Program-made: the position numbers and the translations under genes | From: an uncultured Clostridia bacterium | Lineage (GTDB): Bacteria > Bacillota > Clostridia > Saccharofermentanales > Saccharofermentanaceae | NCBI GenBank assembly: GCA_946537885.1 | Contig: CAMNGC010000006.1 | Span: 1-64,000 of the forward strand | Length of the DNA stretch: 64,000 nucleotides | Direction: 5' to 3' | The notes under the pieces: generated by a model | Database searches by the model: none | Told to the model about the DNA's origin: nothing | The model's input: only the letters and a program-made list of their open reading frames with translations | Part shown: piece after piece, positions 23,641 to 32,791 of the stretch | How the letters are laid out: each line of letters begins with the position of its first letter | Position numbering within the stretch: the first letter of the stretch is position 1

Positions 23641-25655
23641 GCGAAGAAATGACAATAGCCTTATTAGGACAGCCTAATGCGGGTAAATCGACACTCTTTA
23701 ACAGCCTTACCGGCCTTCGTCAGCATGTAGGCAACTGGCCCGGTAAAACAGTCGAGAAGAAAGAAGGTTCCTTTACATATAACGGCAAGACATATATTCT
23801 GGCTGACCTGCCCGGTTCCTACAGTCTTTCGGCAAATTCCGAAGAAGAAGTCATCACCAGGGATTTTATTGCATCCGGTAAAGCTGATGTCGTCTGCATT
23901 CTGGCAGACAGCTCGCAGCTGGAAAGAAGCCTTTTCATGACAGCTGATTATGCGGGTATCACGGTGCCCTGCTTTCTGATACTTAACATGGAGGATGTTG
24001 CGGTAGACCAAGGCAAGAAGATAGATGTATCTTTGATAGAAGAACGCCTCGGTATTCCCGTCATCTGGTTTAGTGCCGCTGACAAGAAAGAATACGGCGC
24101 ATTCTATGAAGCTATGGAGAGGGCGATCAGTAATAAGACGACACTTAAGACAGAAGCTCTCGAGGAGCTCTACGGCAAGATCGACGGTTATGATGAGATC
24201 AAGACACTGATCCCGGAAGATCTTATTTCCGGCTATTCATCTATGTGGCTGGCTTCCAAGACTCTTGAGAATGACCCTGTCATCTTAGCTAAGCTCAAGA
24301 ATACTTTGGATGAGAAGACAATGAACAGGATCGACGAGATCCGTTCTGCCGTTCAGGGCGCAGTTGCTACAGGCAGCGCCAAATTCGACTGGATCGATCA
24401 GATTGTCAAGGGCGCGGTTGAAGAAAAGAAGGAGAATATAAGCCTGAGCAGGCTCGACCGTATCTATACTCATAAGAGATGGGGCAAAGCTGCAGTCATC
24501 CTGACGATACTTATCGGTTTGTTGCTGTCATTTGTTCCGGCTGCTCCTATCATGGGACTGGGCCAGAGTGTGAGCAAGCTGGTAAAGCCTGTAAATAACG
24601 GGCTGTCAGATCTTGGTTGCCCGAGGCTTGTCAGGGCTTTGATCTGTAATGTAGGAATACAGTCTATGTCTTTTATCATAATGATGCTCGGCTTCGTGTT
24701 CGGTGTCACGCTGGTCTTCGGTCTTCTGGAGGAGGTCGGGATCATGGCCAGGATATCTTATGTTTTCGATAATACGATGGGCAAGCTCGGACTTCAGGGA
24801 AAATCCGTAATGCCTTTCCTTGTAAGCTTCGGATGCACCATGGGCGGTGCTGCCGGAACACGTGTGATCGATAACTGGGGACAGAAAGTCCTGACTATTG
24901 CTCTTGCCTGGGCTGTTCCCTGCGGCGCAACCTGGTCAGTTGTCCCCATGTTGTCATCTCTCTTCTTTGGCGCAGGGGCGATCATCGTTATTATTGCTAT
25001 TTTGGCGGTTATGATCCTGCATATGTGGATAACTGCAAAGATCTTCAGCCGCAAGCTGGTAAAAGAAGGGGATCGCTACGGCATGATCATGGAGCTGCCG
25101 CCCTATCACAGACCCAAGTGGGGTTCTCTGCTAAGATTTGTTCTCGGCCGTACCAAGGATACTTTCATACGTGTGACCAAGGTCGTTATGTTCGTCTGCC
25201 TGCTCTTCTTCCTGATGAGCTATTCCTTTAATGAAGGCGGAGATCCTCTGCTTTATAAGATAGGAGTAGCTATCGAGCCGGTTACGAAGTGGGTAGGTCT
25301 TAAGTGGGAGCTCTTCATGGCCTTTGTAGCTTCTTCAGTCGGTAAAGAAGGCGCTCTCGGAGTTATCAGCGCTTTGTTCACGGGGGGCAATTTCTCCGGG
25401 GCCTTTTACGAGAGCATGGCAGGCGCAGCTGCTTCCGAGGATCTTAACGATATCCTGCTGGCTAATGTAACTAAGCCTGAGGCATTGGCTTTTATTTTCG
25501 CCATAACATTCAATATGCCCTGTGTCGTTGCTCTTGCGGCTACATACCAGGAGATCCATTCCGTAAAATGGACTGTCAGGATTGCTGTTTACTACACTAT
25601 CGTAGCTTTGATCTTAGCAGCCATCGCATATCACGTGGGCTGTATCATCTGGTGA
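23637..25655 (+). CDS. feoB: FeoB ferrous iron transporter
   Basis: A 672-residue inner-membrane Fe(II) transporter. The N-terminal G domain has G1 GQPNAGKST (residues 11-19), the switch I region LRQHVGNWPGKTVEKKEG, G3 DLPGSYSL and an N-x-x-D-type G4 (LNMEDV). A cytosolic helical linker domain follows, then the permease with paired gate domains (GFVFGVTLVFGLLEEVGIMARISYVFD and SFGCTMGGAAGTR). It starts with ATG inside the feoA stop (ATGA). GTP hydrolysis gates Fe(II) import under anoxic, low-iron conditions. No clear Fur box was found upstream of the AraC-feo cluster. Confidence 0.95.
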   Translation: MSEEMTIALLGQPNAGKSTLFNSLTGLRQHVGNWPGKTVEKKEGSFTYNGKTYILADLPGSYSLSANSEEEVITRDFIASGKADVVCILADSSQLERSLFMTADYAGITVPCFLILNMEDVAVDQGKKIDVSLIEERLGIPVIWFSAADKKEYGAFYEAMERAISNKTTLKTEALEELYGKIDGYDEIKTLIPEDLISGYSSMWLASKTLENDPVILAKLKNTLDEKTMNRIDEIRSAVQGAVATGSAKFDWIDQIVKGAVEEKKENISLSRLDRIYTHKRWGKAAVILTILIGLLLSFVPAAPIMGLGQSVSKLVKPVNNGLSDLGCPRLVRALICNVGIQSMSFIIMMLGFVFGVTLVFGLLEEVGIMARISYVFDNTMGKLGLQGKSVMPFLVSFGCTMGGAAGTRVIDNWGQKVLTIALAWAVPCGATWSVVPMLSSLFFGAGAIIVIIAILAVMILHMWITAKIFSRKLVKEGDRYGMIMELPPYHRPKWGSLLRFVLGRTKDTFIRVTKVVMFVCLLFFLMSYSFNEGGDPLLYKIGVAIEPVTKWVGLKWELFMAFVASSVGKEGALGVISALFTGGNFSGAFYESMAGAAASEDLNDILLANVTKPEALAFIFAITFNMPCVVALAATYQEIHSVKWTVRIAVYYTIVALILAAIAYHVGCIIW

Positions 25656-25663
25656 GGCTGCTG

Positions 25664-25948
25664 ATGGAAAGACTACTCGAGAAACTTAAAGACGGTCACG
25701 CCCGTACAACAGTCGCTCTTGCCGGCGAGCTTGATACAACGCCTGCGGATATCCGTCGTAAGCTGGAATATCTCGAAAGAAACGGGATCGTCCGTAAGGT
25801 CTCCCTTAACTTGAACTGCGGTTCCTGCGCTGACGGTAAGGGCGGCGGATGCAGCGGTTACGGCTCCAAAGGCGTCAAATGCTCGTCCTGCCTTCCAAGC
25901 AGCGACTTAATGAATATGGGCGAGATCTGGGAAGTCGTTAAGAATTGA
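25664..25948 (+). CDS. FeoC-like winged-helix protein with cysteine-rich loop
   Basis: A 94-residue protein starting 8 nt after feoB. The N-terminal half is a small winged helix (LLEKLKDGHARTTVALAGELDTTPADIRRKLEYLERNGIVRKV). A cysteine cluster follows (LNCGSCADGKGGGCSGYGSKGVKCSSC, five cysteines). The position and fold match FeoC, which regulates or stabilises FeoB and can carry an Fe-S cluster at its CysX loop. The cluster here is richer than in E. coli FeoC. An Fe-S or metal-sensing role is plausible but inferred. Confidence 0.75.
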   Translation: MERLLEKLKDGHARTTVALAGELDTTPADIRRKLEYLERNGIVRKVSLNLNCGSCADGKGGGCSGYGSKGVKCSSCLPSSDLMNMGEIWEVVKN

Positions 25949-25977
25949 TCCTGTAATCTCAAAAATTATACGGAAGA

Positions 25978-26394
25978 TCACTCGTCCTTCGGACTCCAAT
26001 TGGGCTGTACGCCTTCGATCCGGAGCTCTCCGCTGACCTTGACGCATATCTGATACTGATCCTCGTAAACAATCTCTCCGGGCATGTTGGTATAGACGAG
26101 AAAATACGGATGTTTGTATTTCTCTAATAGCCAGAGTGCCGGGCGGATCATCTTCATCATCTCATGTGAGTTTTCCGTCTTAAAGAAACATACAACTTTC
26201 TCCTGCCTCTTGCATGGAGGCGGCCAGGGAAGATTCTCGGCGAACCAGGCATCTATCTCGCGATAAAGCTCGGCATCCTCTTCTTCCATGACATCGTTCT
26301 GGATGAGCTGCCAAGCCATGCTGAAAACACCTTTTGCATACATTGTGTTGGCGGCCAGTTCCTGACCCTGGATTCGCATGTATTTGTAGTTCAT
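25978..26394 (-). CDS. Protein of unknown function
   Basis: A 138-residue soluble protein with a G-rich ribosome site (AAAAAGGGGGG) before the ATG at 26394. Notable stretches are TMYAKGVFSMAWQLIQNDVM, EIDAWFAENLPWPPPCKRQ, VVCFFKTENSHEMMKMIRPALWLLEKY and PYFLVYTNMPGEIVYEDQYQICV. The helix-then-beta order and conserved-looking WLPxPPxxxxx segment suggest a small alpha/beta protein. I recognise no family. It is convergent with the feo operon. Confidence 0.65.
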   Translation of the reverse strand: MNYKYMRIQGQELAANTMYAKGVFSMAWQLIQNDVMEEEDAELYREIDAWFAENLPWPPPCKRQEKVVCFFKTENSHEMMKMIRPALWLLEKYKHPYFLVYTNMPGEIVYEDQYQICVKVSGELRIEGVQPNWSPKDE

Positions 26395-26505
26395 AAGCCG
26401 GCCCCCCTTTTTGATAAGTATATTTTAAACTCTTCTGCTTAATAATCCAATATAAAGCTGTCTATGTTAGAATTGAAGTGAAGGTTGTATAAGATGGCGT
26501 AATAG

Positions 26506-26543
26506 TTGACGCGCCATATTTTATAATTTAGAATAATTCTAAA
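26506..26543 (+). promoter_or_regulatory. Promoter overlapped by a PerR/Fur-like palindrome
   Basis: TTGACG (26506-26511), a 17-bp spacer and TAGAAT (26529-26534) form a promoter. A perfect 17-bp palindrome, TTTAGAAT-A-ATTCTAAA (26527-26543), covers the -10. Its 7-1-7 core TTAGAATAATTCTAA matches the PerR box consensus TTATAATNATTATAA except for one symmetric pair, so repression relieved by peroxide (PerR) or by low iron (Fur) is likely for the rubrerythrin fusion gene. Confidence 0.75.
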
Positions 26544-26572
26544 TAATGCAGTCGGCACGGAGGAGATTTCTT

Positions 26573-27757
26573 ATGGACGCAAAGACAATGTACAAGTTAA
26601 GCTATGGACTTTATGTTATCACTGCCGCTAGAGACGGTAAGGACAACGGCTGTATCACTAATACTGCAGTTCAGGTTACAAGTGAACCTAACAGGATCTC
26701 TGTTACTATCAACAAGCAGAACTATACTCACGATATGATAGTAGATACGGGGATATTCACGATTTCCATCTTAAGTGTTGCTTCAGACTTCGATCTCTTT
26801 AAGAGATTCGGTTTCCAGTCGGGCAGGGATGTCAATAAATTTGAGGGCTTTACTGATTGCAGGAAGGCTGATAACGGTACAATGATCATAACCAAGGGAA
26901 CTAACGGATATATCTCCGGTAAAGTTATTGATTCCATTGATCTCGGAACGCATACCATGTTTATTGCTGATGTTACCGCTATGGAGAATCTAAGCGGAGC
27001 GGCATCCTGCACATATGCCTACTATCAAGACAATATAAAGCCGAAGCCCGTGGCGGTAGGTAAGACGGAGGATGGTCAGACCATCTGGAGATGCACGATC
27101 TGCGGATACGAATATGTAGGCGAAGAATTGCCTGAGGACTTTATCTGTCCTATCTGTAAGCATCCGGCGTCTGATTTTGAGAAAGTGATCAAGCCAGCCG
27201 CTTCGGATAATGAGCCTAAGAAGAGCAGATATGCCGGAACAAAGACCGAGAAGAATCTGAGAGATGCTTTCGCAGGCGAGTCACAGGCTCGTAATAAGTA
27301 CACATATTTCGCATCTGTTGCAAAGAAGAACGGTTATGAACAGATTGCAGATCTCTTCCTTAAGACTGCCGAGAATGAGAAGGAGCATGCTAAGCTTTGG
27401 TTTACGGCATTAGGCGAATTGGGCGATACAGCCGAGAACCTGTTACATGCCGCCGAGGGCGAGAATTACGAGTGGACGGATATGTATGAGAGGATGGCAA
27501 GAGAAGCTGATGAAGAAGGCTTCCATGACTTGGCTGAGCAGTTCCGCGCAGTAGGTGCCATCGAGAAGCACCATGAGGAGAGATACCGGGCTCTGCTTAA
27601 GAATGTAGAGGCAATGGAGGTCTTCTCCAAGGCAGGGATTACTGTCTGGGAATGCCGCAACTGCGGTCATATAGTGATCGGTACAAAGGCTCCGGATGTA
27701 TGTCCGATCTGTCTGCATTCACAGAGCTTTTTTGAAGTGCATGTATCCAATTATTGA
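26573..27757 (+). CDS. Flavin reductase-rubredoxin-rubrerythrin fusion
   Basis: A 394-residue four-module redox protein. Residues 1-155 are an FMN-binding flavin reductase domain ([20 protein letters not shown]). A rubredoxin domain follows with Cys174, 177, 192 and 195 ([17 protein letters not shown]). Next is a rubrerythrin four-helix diiron domain from about 220 to 350 ([11 protein letters not shown] with Glu235, [19 protein letters not shown]). It ends in a second rubredoxin-like site with Cys361, 364, 377 and 380. The first two modules match Hrb of acetogens; joined to rubrerythrin they could pass NAD(P)H electrons to peroxide in one chain. GGAGGAG precedes ATG 26573. It is probably under PerR/Fur-like control. 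Confidence 0.9.
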   Translation: MDAKTMYKLSYGLYVITAARDGKDNGCITNTAVQVTSEPNRISVTINKQNYTHDMIVDTGIFTISILSVASDFDLFKRFGFQSGRDVNKFEGFTDCRKADNGTMIITKGTNGYISGKVIDSIDLGTHTMFIADVTAMENLSGAASCTYAYYQDNIKPKPVAVGKTEDGQTIWRCTICGYEYVGEELPEDFICPICKHPASDFEKVIKPAASDNEPKKSRYAGTKTEKNLRDAFAGESQARNKYTYFASVAKKNGYEQIADLFLKTAENEKEHAKLWFTALGELGDTAENLLHAAEGENYEWTDMYERMAREADEEGFHDLAEQFRAVGAIEKHHEERYRALLKNVEAMEVFSKAGITVWECRNCGHIVIGTKAPDVCPICLHSQSFFEVHVSNY

Positions 27758-27784
27758 ATATAGGATCTGAATAGGGAGCCTACG

Positions 27785-28975
27785 ATGCAATACAGAAATA
27801 ATAAATACGGAGAGAAGCTGTCGCTTTTGGGCTACGGCTGTATGAGATTTACAAAGAAGGGAAATTCCATCGATATCCCCAAGGCTGAGAAAGAGATAAT
27901 GGCAGCCTATGATGCCGGAGTCAATTATTTTGATACGGCATATATCTATCCCGGAAGTGAGGTTGCCCTAGGAACGATTATTGAGCGTAATGACATCCGG
28001 GATCATGTGAATATCGCTACAAAGCTTCCCCAGTATCTCATCGGTAACGGAAAGGGACTGGACAAATATTTTAATGAGGAGCTGTCCCGTCTCAGAACCG
28101 ATTATGTGGACTATTATCTGATGCATCACCTGACGGATTATGCCATGTGGGAAAAGCTTAAGAACGTGGGTATCCTGGAGTGGATAGCAAGGCGCAAGGA
28201 AGAGGGAAAGATCCGCAATATCGGTTTCTCTTATCATGGCAATACTGAGAATTTCATCAGGATCCTTGATGATTATGATTGGGATTTCTGTCAGGTTCAG
28301 TATAACTATCTTGATGAGCTGACGCAGGCAGGTGTAGACGGTGTTAAGGCAGCTCATGCCAAGGGAATCCCCGTAGTGATCATGGAGCCCTTGAGAGGCG
28401 GAAAGCTGGTTGATCTTTTGCCCGATAAGGCAAAGCGCATGATAGATGATAATCCCAGGGGATGGACTGCGGCTGAGTGGGCTTTCCGCTGGCTTTATAG
28501 TCAGCCTGAGATCACGGTGGTCCTGTCAGGCATGAACTCTCTTTCGATGGTGGAGGAGAACTGTGAGATCGCCTCTGATACCGAAGCAGGATCCTTTAGC
28601 GAAGAGGATTTTGCTTTCCTGGAGAAGATCAAAGATGTTATCCGAGAGAAGGAGAAGGTTGGCTGCACGGGCTGCCGCTACTGTATGCCATGTCCCAAGC
28701 ATGTTGATATTCCGGGAACTTTTGCAGCCTATAATCGTATGTACACGGAGAACAAGGGAAGCGGTCGCTTGCAGTACGCTCAGGCGGTAAGTCTTACCAA
28801 GGATCCGGTCTTTGCTTCCCAATGCATCGAGTGTGGAAAGTGCGAGACTCACTGTCCTCAAGGACTTCCTATCCGTAAGCTCCTGAAGGAGGCGGACAAG
28901 GCATTGCGACCGCTCCACTACAGGGCAGGGATTGCCGTAGCCAGAAAGTTCATGTTCAGGAAGGGTAAAGCCTGA
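27785..28975 (+). CDS. Aldo/keto reductase with C-terminal 4Fe-4S domain
   Basis: A 396-residue cytosolic oxidoreductase. The N-terminal AKR barrel shows GYGCMRFTKKG, VNYFDTAYIYPGSE (catalytic Asp/Tyr), a Lys in IATKLPQ and the active-site YLMHHL. The NADPH-binding end is IGFSYHG and the MEPLRGGKL loop. The C-terminal ~100 residues carry Fe-S motifs CTGCRYCMPCPKHVDIP and CIECGKCETHCPQGLPI. This is a common anaerobe family (Fe-S AKRs) whose substrates are mostly unknown. The start lies 27 nt after the rubrerythrin fusion gene, so it is probably co-transcribed under the same oxidative-stress control. Confidence 0.9.
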   Translation: MQYRNNKYGEKLSLLGYGCMRFTKKGNSIDIPKAEKEIMAAYDAGVNYFDTAYIYPGSEVALGTIIERNDIRDHVNIATKLPQYLIGNGKGLDKYFNEELSRLRTDYVDYYLMHHLTDYAMWEKLKNVGILEWIARRKEEGKIRNIGFSYHGNTENFIRILDDYDWDFCQVQYNYLDELTQAGVDGVKAAHAKGIPVVIMEPLRGGKLVDLLPDKAKRMIDDNPRGWTAAEWAFRWLYSQPEITVVLSGMNSLSMVEENCEIASDTEAGSFSEEDFAFLEKIKDVIREKEKVGCTGCRYCMPCPKHVDIPGTFAAYNRMYTENKGSGRLQYAQAVSLTKDPVFASQCIECGKCETHCPQGLPIRKLLKEADKALRPLHYRAGIAVARKFMFRKGKA

Positions 28976-29013
28976 CAGCTTATATCTGTTCGATCCCGCG
29001 TTTAAGATTATTG

Positions 29014-29068
29014 TTGACACACGCTAAATGCAGGTGTATCTTAGGAATGCAACATAACAGTGTTATGT
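29014..29068 (+). promoter_or_regulatory. Promoter and operator of the second TetR gene
   Basis: TTGACA (29014-29019), a 17-bp spacer and TATCTT (29037-29042) form the promoter. The perfect palindrome ACATAAC-AGT-GTTATGT lies just downstream (29052-29068). The identical 17-bp sequence recurs before the ABC transporter genes. Confidence 0.85.
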
Positions 29069-29086
29069 AACTAAAGGAACAGGATC

Positions 29087-29674
29087 ATGGAAACCAAAGA
29101 TAAGCTGATCAGATGCGCCAGAGATGAATTCGCGGAAAAGGGCTATATGAAGGCCTCGCTTCGCAGTATCTGCAATAAAGCAGATGTGACTACCGGCGCA
29201 CTCTATTTCTTTTTCGAGGATAAAGATGATCTGTTCAGAACAGTTGTGGGTGAAGCGCTTGAAGAGCTGGAGAAGGTCATGTTCGGCCATTATTCAAGAG
29301 AAGACGAAGCGGATGATGCCAGAGAGCAGGATGATGATGACCGTCAGACTGCTCAGAACATGATGCGGGTCATGTACAGGTACAGAACGGAGTTCGATAT
29401 TATCTTGACAAAGGCGCAAGGCTCTTCGTTGGAGAATATAGTCGACCGGTTTGTTGCTGTCACAAGGGAACATCATATCAGTATTGCGGACAAGTATTCC
29501 AAGGGCAAATGGAAGAGAGAGAAGACCGAGATGCTCATGGATTGGATGGCACGTACTGTAGTCGATGCTTTTATCTACGCCTTCAGCCATTTCGAGAATG
29601 AAGAGGATGCGGTTAATTGCGTTACTGAGATCGGTGCTTTCATAAGGAAGGGATGGTTCTCGACCTTTGTCTGA
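29087..29674 (+). CDS. TetR/AcrR family repressor
   Basis: A 195-residue regulator with N-terminal HTH (LIRCARDEFAEKGYMKASLRSICNKADVTTGALYFFFEDKDDLF) and a helical ligand domain with an acidic insert (REDEADDAREQDDDDRQ). AAAGGAACAGGA precedes the ATG. Identical palindromes sit before this gene and before the following ABC operon (75 nt away), so it very probably represses both itself and the transporter, with an inducer that the transporter exports. The inducer is not known. Confidence 0.9.
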   Translation: METKDKLIRCARDEFAEKGYMKASLRSICNKADVTTGALYFFFEDKDDLFRTVVGEALEELEKVMFGHYSREDEADDAREQDDDDRQTAQNMMRVMYRYRTEFDIILTKAQGSSLENIVDRFVAVTREHHISIADKYSKGKWKREKTEMLMDWMARTVVDAFIYAFSHFENEEDAVNCVTEIGAFIRKGWFSTFV

Positions 29675-29696
29675 GGTCTGTTTTTTTTTGTTGTCG

Positions 29697-29713
29697 ACAT
29701 AACAGTGTTATGT
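29697..29713. promoter_or_regulatory. Second TetR operator, upstream of the ABC genes
   Basis: ACATAAC-AGT-GTTATGT is identical to 29052-29068. It lies between the TetR stop and the ABC ATPase start (29749), just after a run of nine T residues. Confidence 0.85.
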
Positions 29714-29748
29714 AAAGCGAAATATAAATAAACAAGGAGTTATACAAA

Positions 29749-30450
29749 ATGCATGTAGTGATCAATGATCTGAAGAAAAGCTACGGTGAAGGCGGAAGCT
29801 TCGTTCAGGTGCTCAAAGGTGTTAATCTGTCTATCAAGGAAGGAGAAATGTGCGTCATCCAGGGGACTTCCGGTTCGGGAAAGTCGACTCTTCTTAATTG
29901 TATCGGAGGTCTCGACAGTATCGATTCCGGCAGTGTGAAGGTAGCAGGAAACGAGATAGCAGGTCTTAAGAGTGATAAGCTCGCCGATTATAGGAGAGAA
30001 AACCTTGGCTTCATCTTCCAATTCTATAATCTGGTTCCGAATCTGAATGTTCGCGAGAATATCGAGGTCTGCAAATATCTGGCTGACGAAGCTCTTGATA
30101 TCGATGAGCTTCTCGATGTCCTCGGCATGAGGGAACATGCCTCCAAGTTCCCTTCGCAGTTATCCGGCGGCCAGCAGCAAAGATGCGCCATCGCCCGCGC
30201 ATTGGTAAAGAATCCCAAGCTCCTTCTCTGTGATGAACCGACAGGCGCATTGGATTCCAAGACCTCACGCGATATTCTGATGCTCCTTGAAGAGGTCAAC
30301 CGTAAGTACAACACTACAATGATAATAGTTACTCACAACAATTCGATCAAGAACATGGTGGATCACATCATTTACATCAAGGACGGCCTCATTTCCAAGG
30401 ACTATAGAAATGATAATAAGATCCCGGCAGCTTCTCTGGAGGATCTTTAA
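29749..30450 (+). CDS. ABC transporter ATPase, MacB/LolD type
   Basis: A 233-residue cytosolic ATPase subunit. Walker A GTSGSGKST, Q-loop FIFQFYNLVPNLNVRENI, signature LSGGQQQRCAIARAL, Walker B LLLCDEPTGALDS and the H-loop IVTHN are all canonical. The CDEPTGALDS and YNLVPxLxVxEN features place it in the MacB/LolD/FtsE-like group that pairs with FtsX-type permeases; such exporters handle antimicrobial peptides, antibiotics or lipoproteins. AAGGAG precedes the ATG, and the permease gene follows after 1 nt. It is likely repressed by the upstream TetR. Confidence 0.95.
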   Translation: MHVVINDLKKSYGEGGSFVQVLKGVNLSIKEGEMCVIQGTSGSGKSTLLNCIGGLDSIDSGSVKVAGNEIAGLKSDKLADYRRENLGFIFQFYNLVPNLNVRENIEVCKYLADEALDIDELLDVLGMREHASKFPSQLSGGQQQRCAIARALVKNPKLLLCDEPTGALDSKTSRDILMLLEEVNRKYNTTMIIVTHNNSIKNMVDHIIYIKDGLISKDYRNDNKIPAASLEDL

Positions 30451-30451
30451 T

Positions 30452-32728
30452 ATGATGAGAGTATTGTTCAAGCGGGCTTTAAGGGATCTTAAGCACAATG
30501 CTGCCAGATATGCGGCTCTGTTGCTTTTGATCATTATCTCGATCTTTGTTGTTTTCGGTATGGTCGGTGCGGCTAATACCATAATCAAACAGACGGCAAC
30601 CAAAGATGAGGAGGCTAATCTCGAAGACGGTCAGTTTGCTGTCTTTGAAGCCTTAAGCGATGAGAGGATCAAAGAGTTGGAGGCTTCCGGCCTTATTATC
30701 GAAAAGTCTTTTTCCGTGGAATACGACGCCAACGGAGGAGACATATTGAGGATGTTTAAGATCCGTCAAAAGAATAATCTTATACTTCTCATATCAGGTG
30801 AGCTGCCGGAGACGAAGCGTGAGGCTGTCCTTGAGAGACGATATGCCGAGGACAACGATCTTGAAGTCGGTGACAGCATCGATATCGGCGGAGAGAACTT
30901 CACGATATGCGGAATAGGGACGACGCCCGATTACAACAGTGTGCTTCGTAATATGAGTGATACCGTGGTGGATTCTGAGATTTTCGGAACAGTTTTTGTA
31001 ACAGATGAAGGTTATGAATCTATGCTTCAGATCGCTTCCGGAGTAATGGCAGAGGAATATCTCTACAGTTACCGCCTTGGAGAAGGCATAACGGATGAAG
31101 ATGTCTATGATCTGCTCAGCGGCGAGACTATCGAGTATATGGGGCAGAATATACCTAATCTGACGGAATTCATCCCTGTCGAGAAAAATCTGAGAGTCGA
31201 TACTGCATCCGATGATATTGAGATCAACCGATCCGCAGGTATTGTTGCAGGCATCATGCTGGTTGTACTCTTTTCCTATGTCATCTCAGTTTTTATCGTA
31301 CATTCGATCGACTCGGATTCTGAGATCATCGGAGCGCTTTATTCCATGGGTGTAAGTCGAAAAAATCTTACCGCCAGTTACGTCATGGTACCTGTAATAG
31401 TGACTTTCCTCGGAGGCCTTATCGGCAGCCTGATCGGCATCTTTACGCCTCTGGGGATCGAGTATCAAATGCAGAATTGCCTGAATTACTATTCCTGCCC
31501 CAAGATGGATATTCAGATCCCGGCTTACCTCTATTTCTACGGTCTTGTCATGCCGCCGCTGGTCGCCTGTGTAGTAAATGTCCTGGTCATCCGTAAAAGA
31601 CTTAAGAGAACTCCATTGTCTCTTCTTCGTAATGAACAGAAGGCGATCAAGGGTCGAGATATCAATCTCGGGAAATTGAGTTTTATCAATAAATTCAGGA
31701 TCCGCCAGCAGCTTCGCGAAATAAGATCCGGGCTTACTGTAGTCTTTGGTCTCTTTATAAGCCTGCTGGTAGCCATGCTTGGGATCTATGTATATATCTA
31801 TTGTGATTCGGTTCGTGATGAGACTGCTTCCACGACGCGTTATGAATATATGTACAGCCTTAAATATGCACCTGATGCAGTACCCGAAGGAGGCTATGAA
31901 GCAATGGCAGAGCCTCTGACCAAGCCTTTTATGAAATATGATTTTGATGTTACTCTGCTGGGTGTTACGGAAGATAATCCGTTCTTTGATATAGATAAGC
32001 TTTCTGAGGCTCCGGATGAGGTAATCGCCAGCTCGTCTTTTGTGGAGAAATACAGGCTCGAAAAGGGTGACAGCTTCAGCATCAGCGGTAAGAACGACGG
32101 TAAGAGTTACAGCTTTAAGATCGCAGATGTAGTGGATTACACTCCCAGCATGATGCTTTTTGCAGATATTGATACGGTAAGAGAGGTCTTTGATGAGCCG
32201 GCCGGAAATTATAATGTGGTATATTCGGATCACGAGCTGAAGAATATCGATCAGAACATGCTTTACTCGACCTTGACAAGAGACGATATAGTAAAGAACG
32301 GAAGGGTGTTTTTCGATCAGATGACAGACCTGATAATCCTTCTGTGTTCCATGTCGGCTGCGATATTTGCCACGGTCCTTTATCTGATGATGAAGACAAT
32401 GCTCGACCGCTCGTCCTTTAATATCGCCCTGGTCAAGATCTTCGGCTTCCGCGACAAGGAGATCAAAAAGATGTATCTTGACGGGAACTTTGTGATCATA
32501 GTCGGAGGCGTTTTGCTGTCTCTGCCGATAACCAAGCTGATACTTGATTTCATCTATCCGCGATTTATGGTGGCTAATGTGGGTATCGGTCTCATTCCGA
32601 GATTCTCGCCCGGGCTGTATCTTATGATCATGGCTATCGTAACGATCCTTTACCTTATCATCAATAAGGCCTTGCTTGGCAGGATCCGCAGGGCGGTTCC
32701 GGCTCAGGTGCTGAAGAACAGGGAGTGA
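30452..32728 (+). CDS. FtsX-like ABC permease
   Basis: A 758-residue membrane permease partner of the ATPase before it. A first membrane helix lies at about residues 25-45 (YAALLLLIIISIFVVFGMVG). A large extracytoplasmic domain follows, then three helices around 275-400 with an FtsX domain (FSYVISVFIVHSID, ALYSMGVSRKNLTAS). A second half repeats the plan: a helix near 435, another extracytoplasmic part, and a final FtsX domain with three helices (VKIFGFRDKEIKKMYLDG). Two FtsX domains and 8 helices match a type VII mechanotransmission exporter. ATG 30452 is 9 nt past GGAGG. Confidence 0.9.
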   Translation: MMRVLFKRALRDLKHNAARYAALLLLIIISIFVVFGMVGAANTIIKQTATKDEEANLEDGQFAVFEALSDERIKELEASGLIIEKSFSVEYDANGGDILRMFKIRQKNNLILLISGELPETKREAVLERRYAEDNDLEVGDSIDIGGENFTICGIGTTPDYNSVLRNMSDTVVDSEIFGTVFVTDEGYESMLQIASGVMAEEYLYSYRLGEGITDEDVYDLLSGETIEYMGQNIPNLTEFIPVEKNLRVDTASDDIEINRSAGIVAGIMLVVLFSYVISVFIVHSIDSDSEIIGALYSMGVSRKNLTASYVMVPVIVTFLGGLIGSLIGIFTPLGIEYQMQNCLNYYSCPKMDIQIPAYLYFYGLVMPPLVACVVNVLVIRKRLKRTPLSLLRNEQKAIKGRDINLGKLSFINKFRIRQQLREIRSGLTVVFGLFISLLVAMLGIYVYIYCDSVRDETASTTRYEYMYSLKYAPDAVPEGGYEAMAEPLTKPFMKYDFDVTLLGVTEDNPFFDIDKLSEAPDEVIASSSFVEKYRLEKGDSFSISGKNDGKSYSFKIADVVDYTPSMMLFADIDTVREVFDEPAGNYNVVYSDHELKNIDQNMLYSTLTRDDIVKNGRVFFDQMTDLIILLCSMSAAIFATVLYLMMKTMLDRSSFNIALVKIFGFRDKEIKKMYLDGNFVIIVGGVLLSLPITKLILDFIYPRFMVANVGIGLIPRFSPGLYLMIMAIVTILYLIINKALLGRIRRAVPAQVLKNRE

Positions 32729-32791
32729 ACTTGTGGCGATCCGGGTCCCGGGGCATTATAATGGATCAAGATAAGTAAAGGTGGTGTCAAG

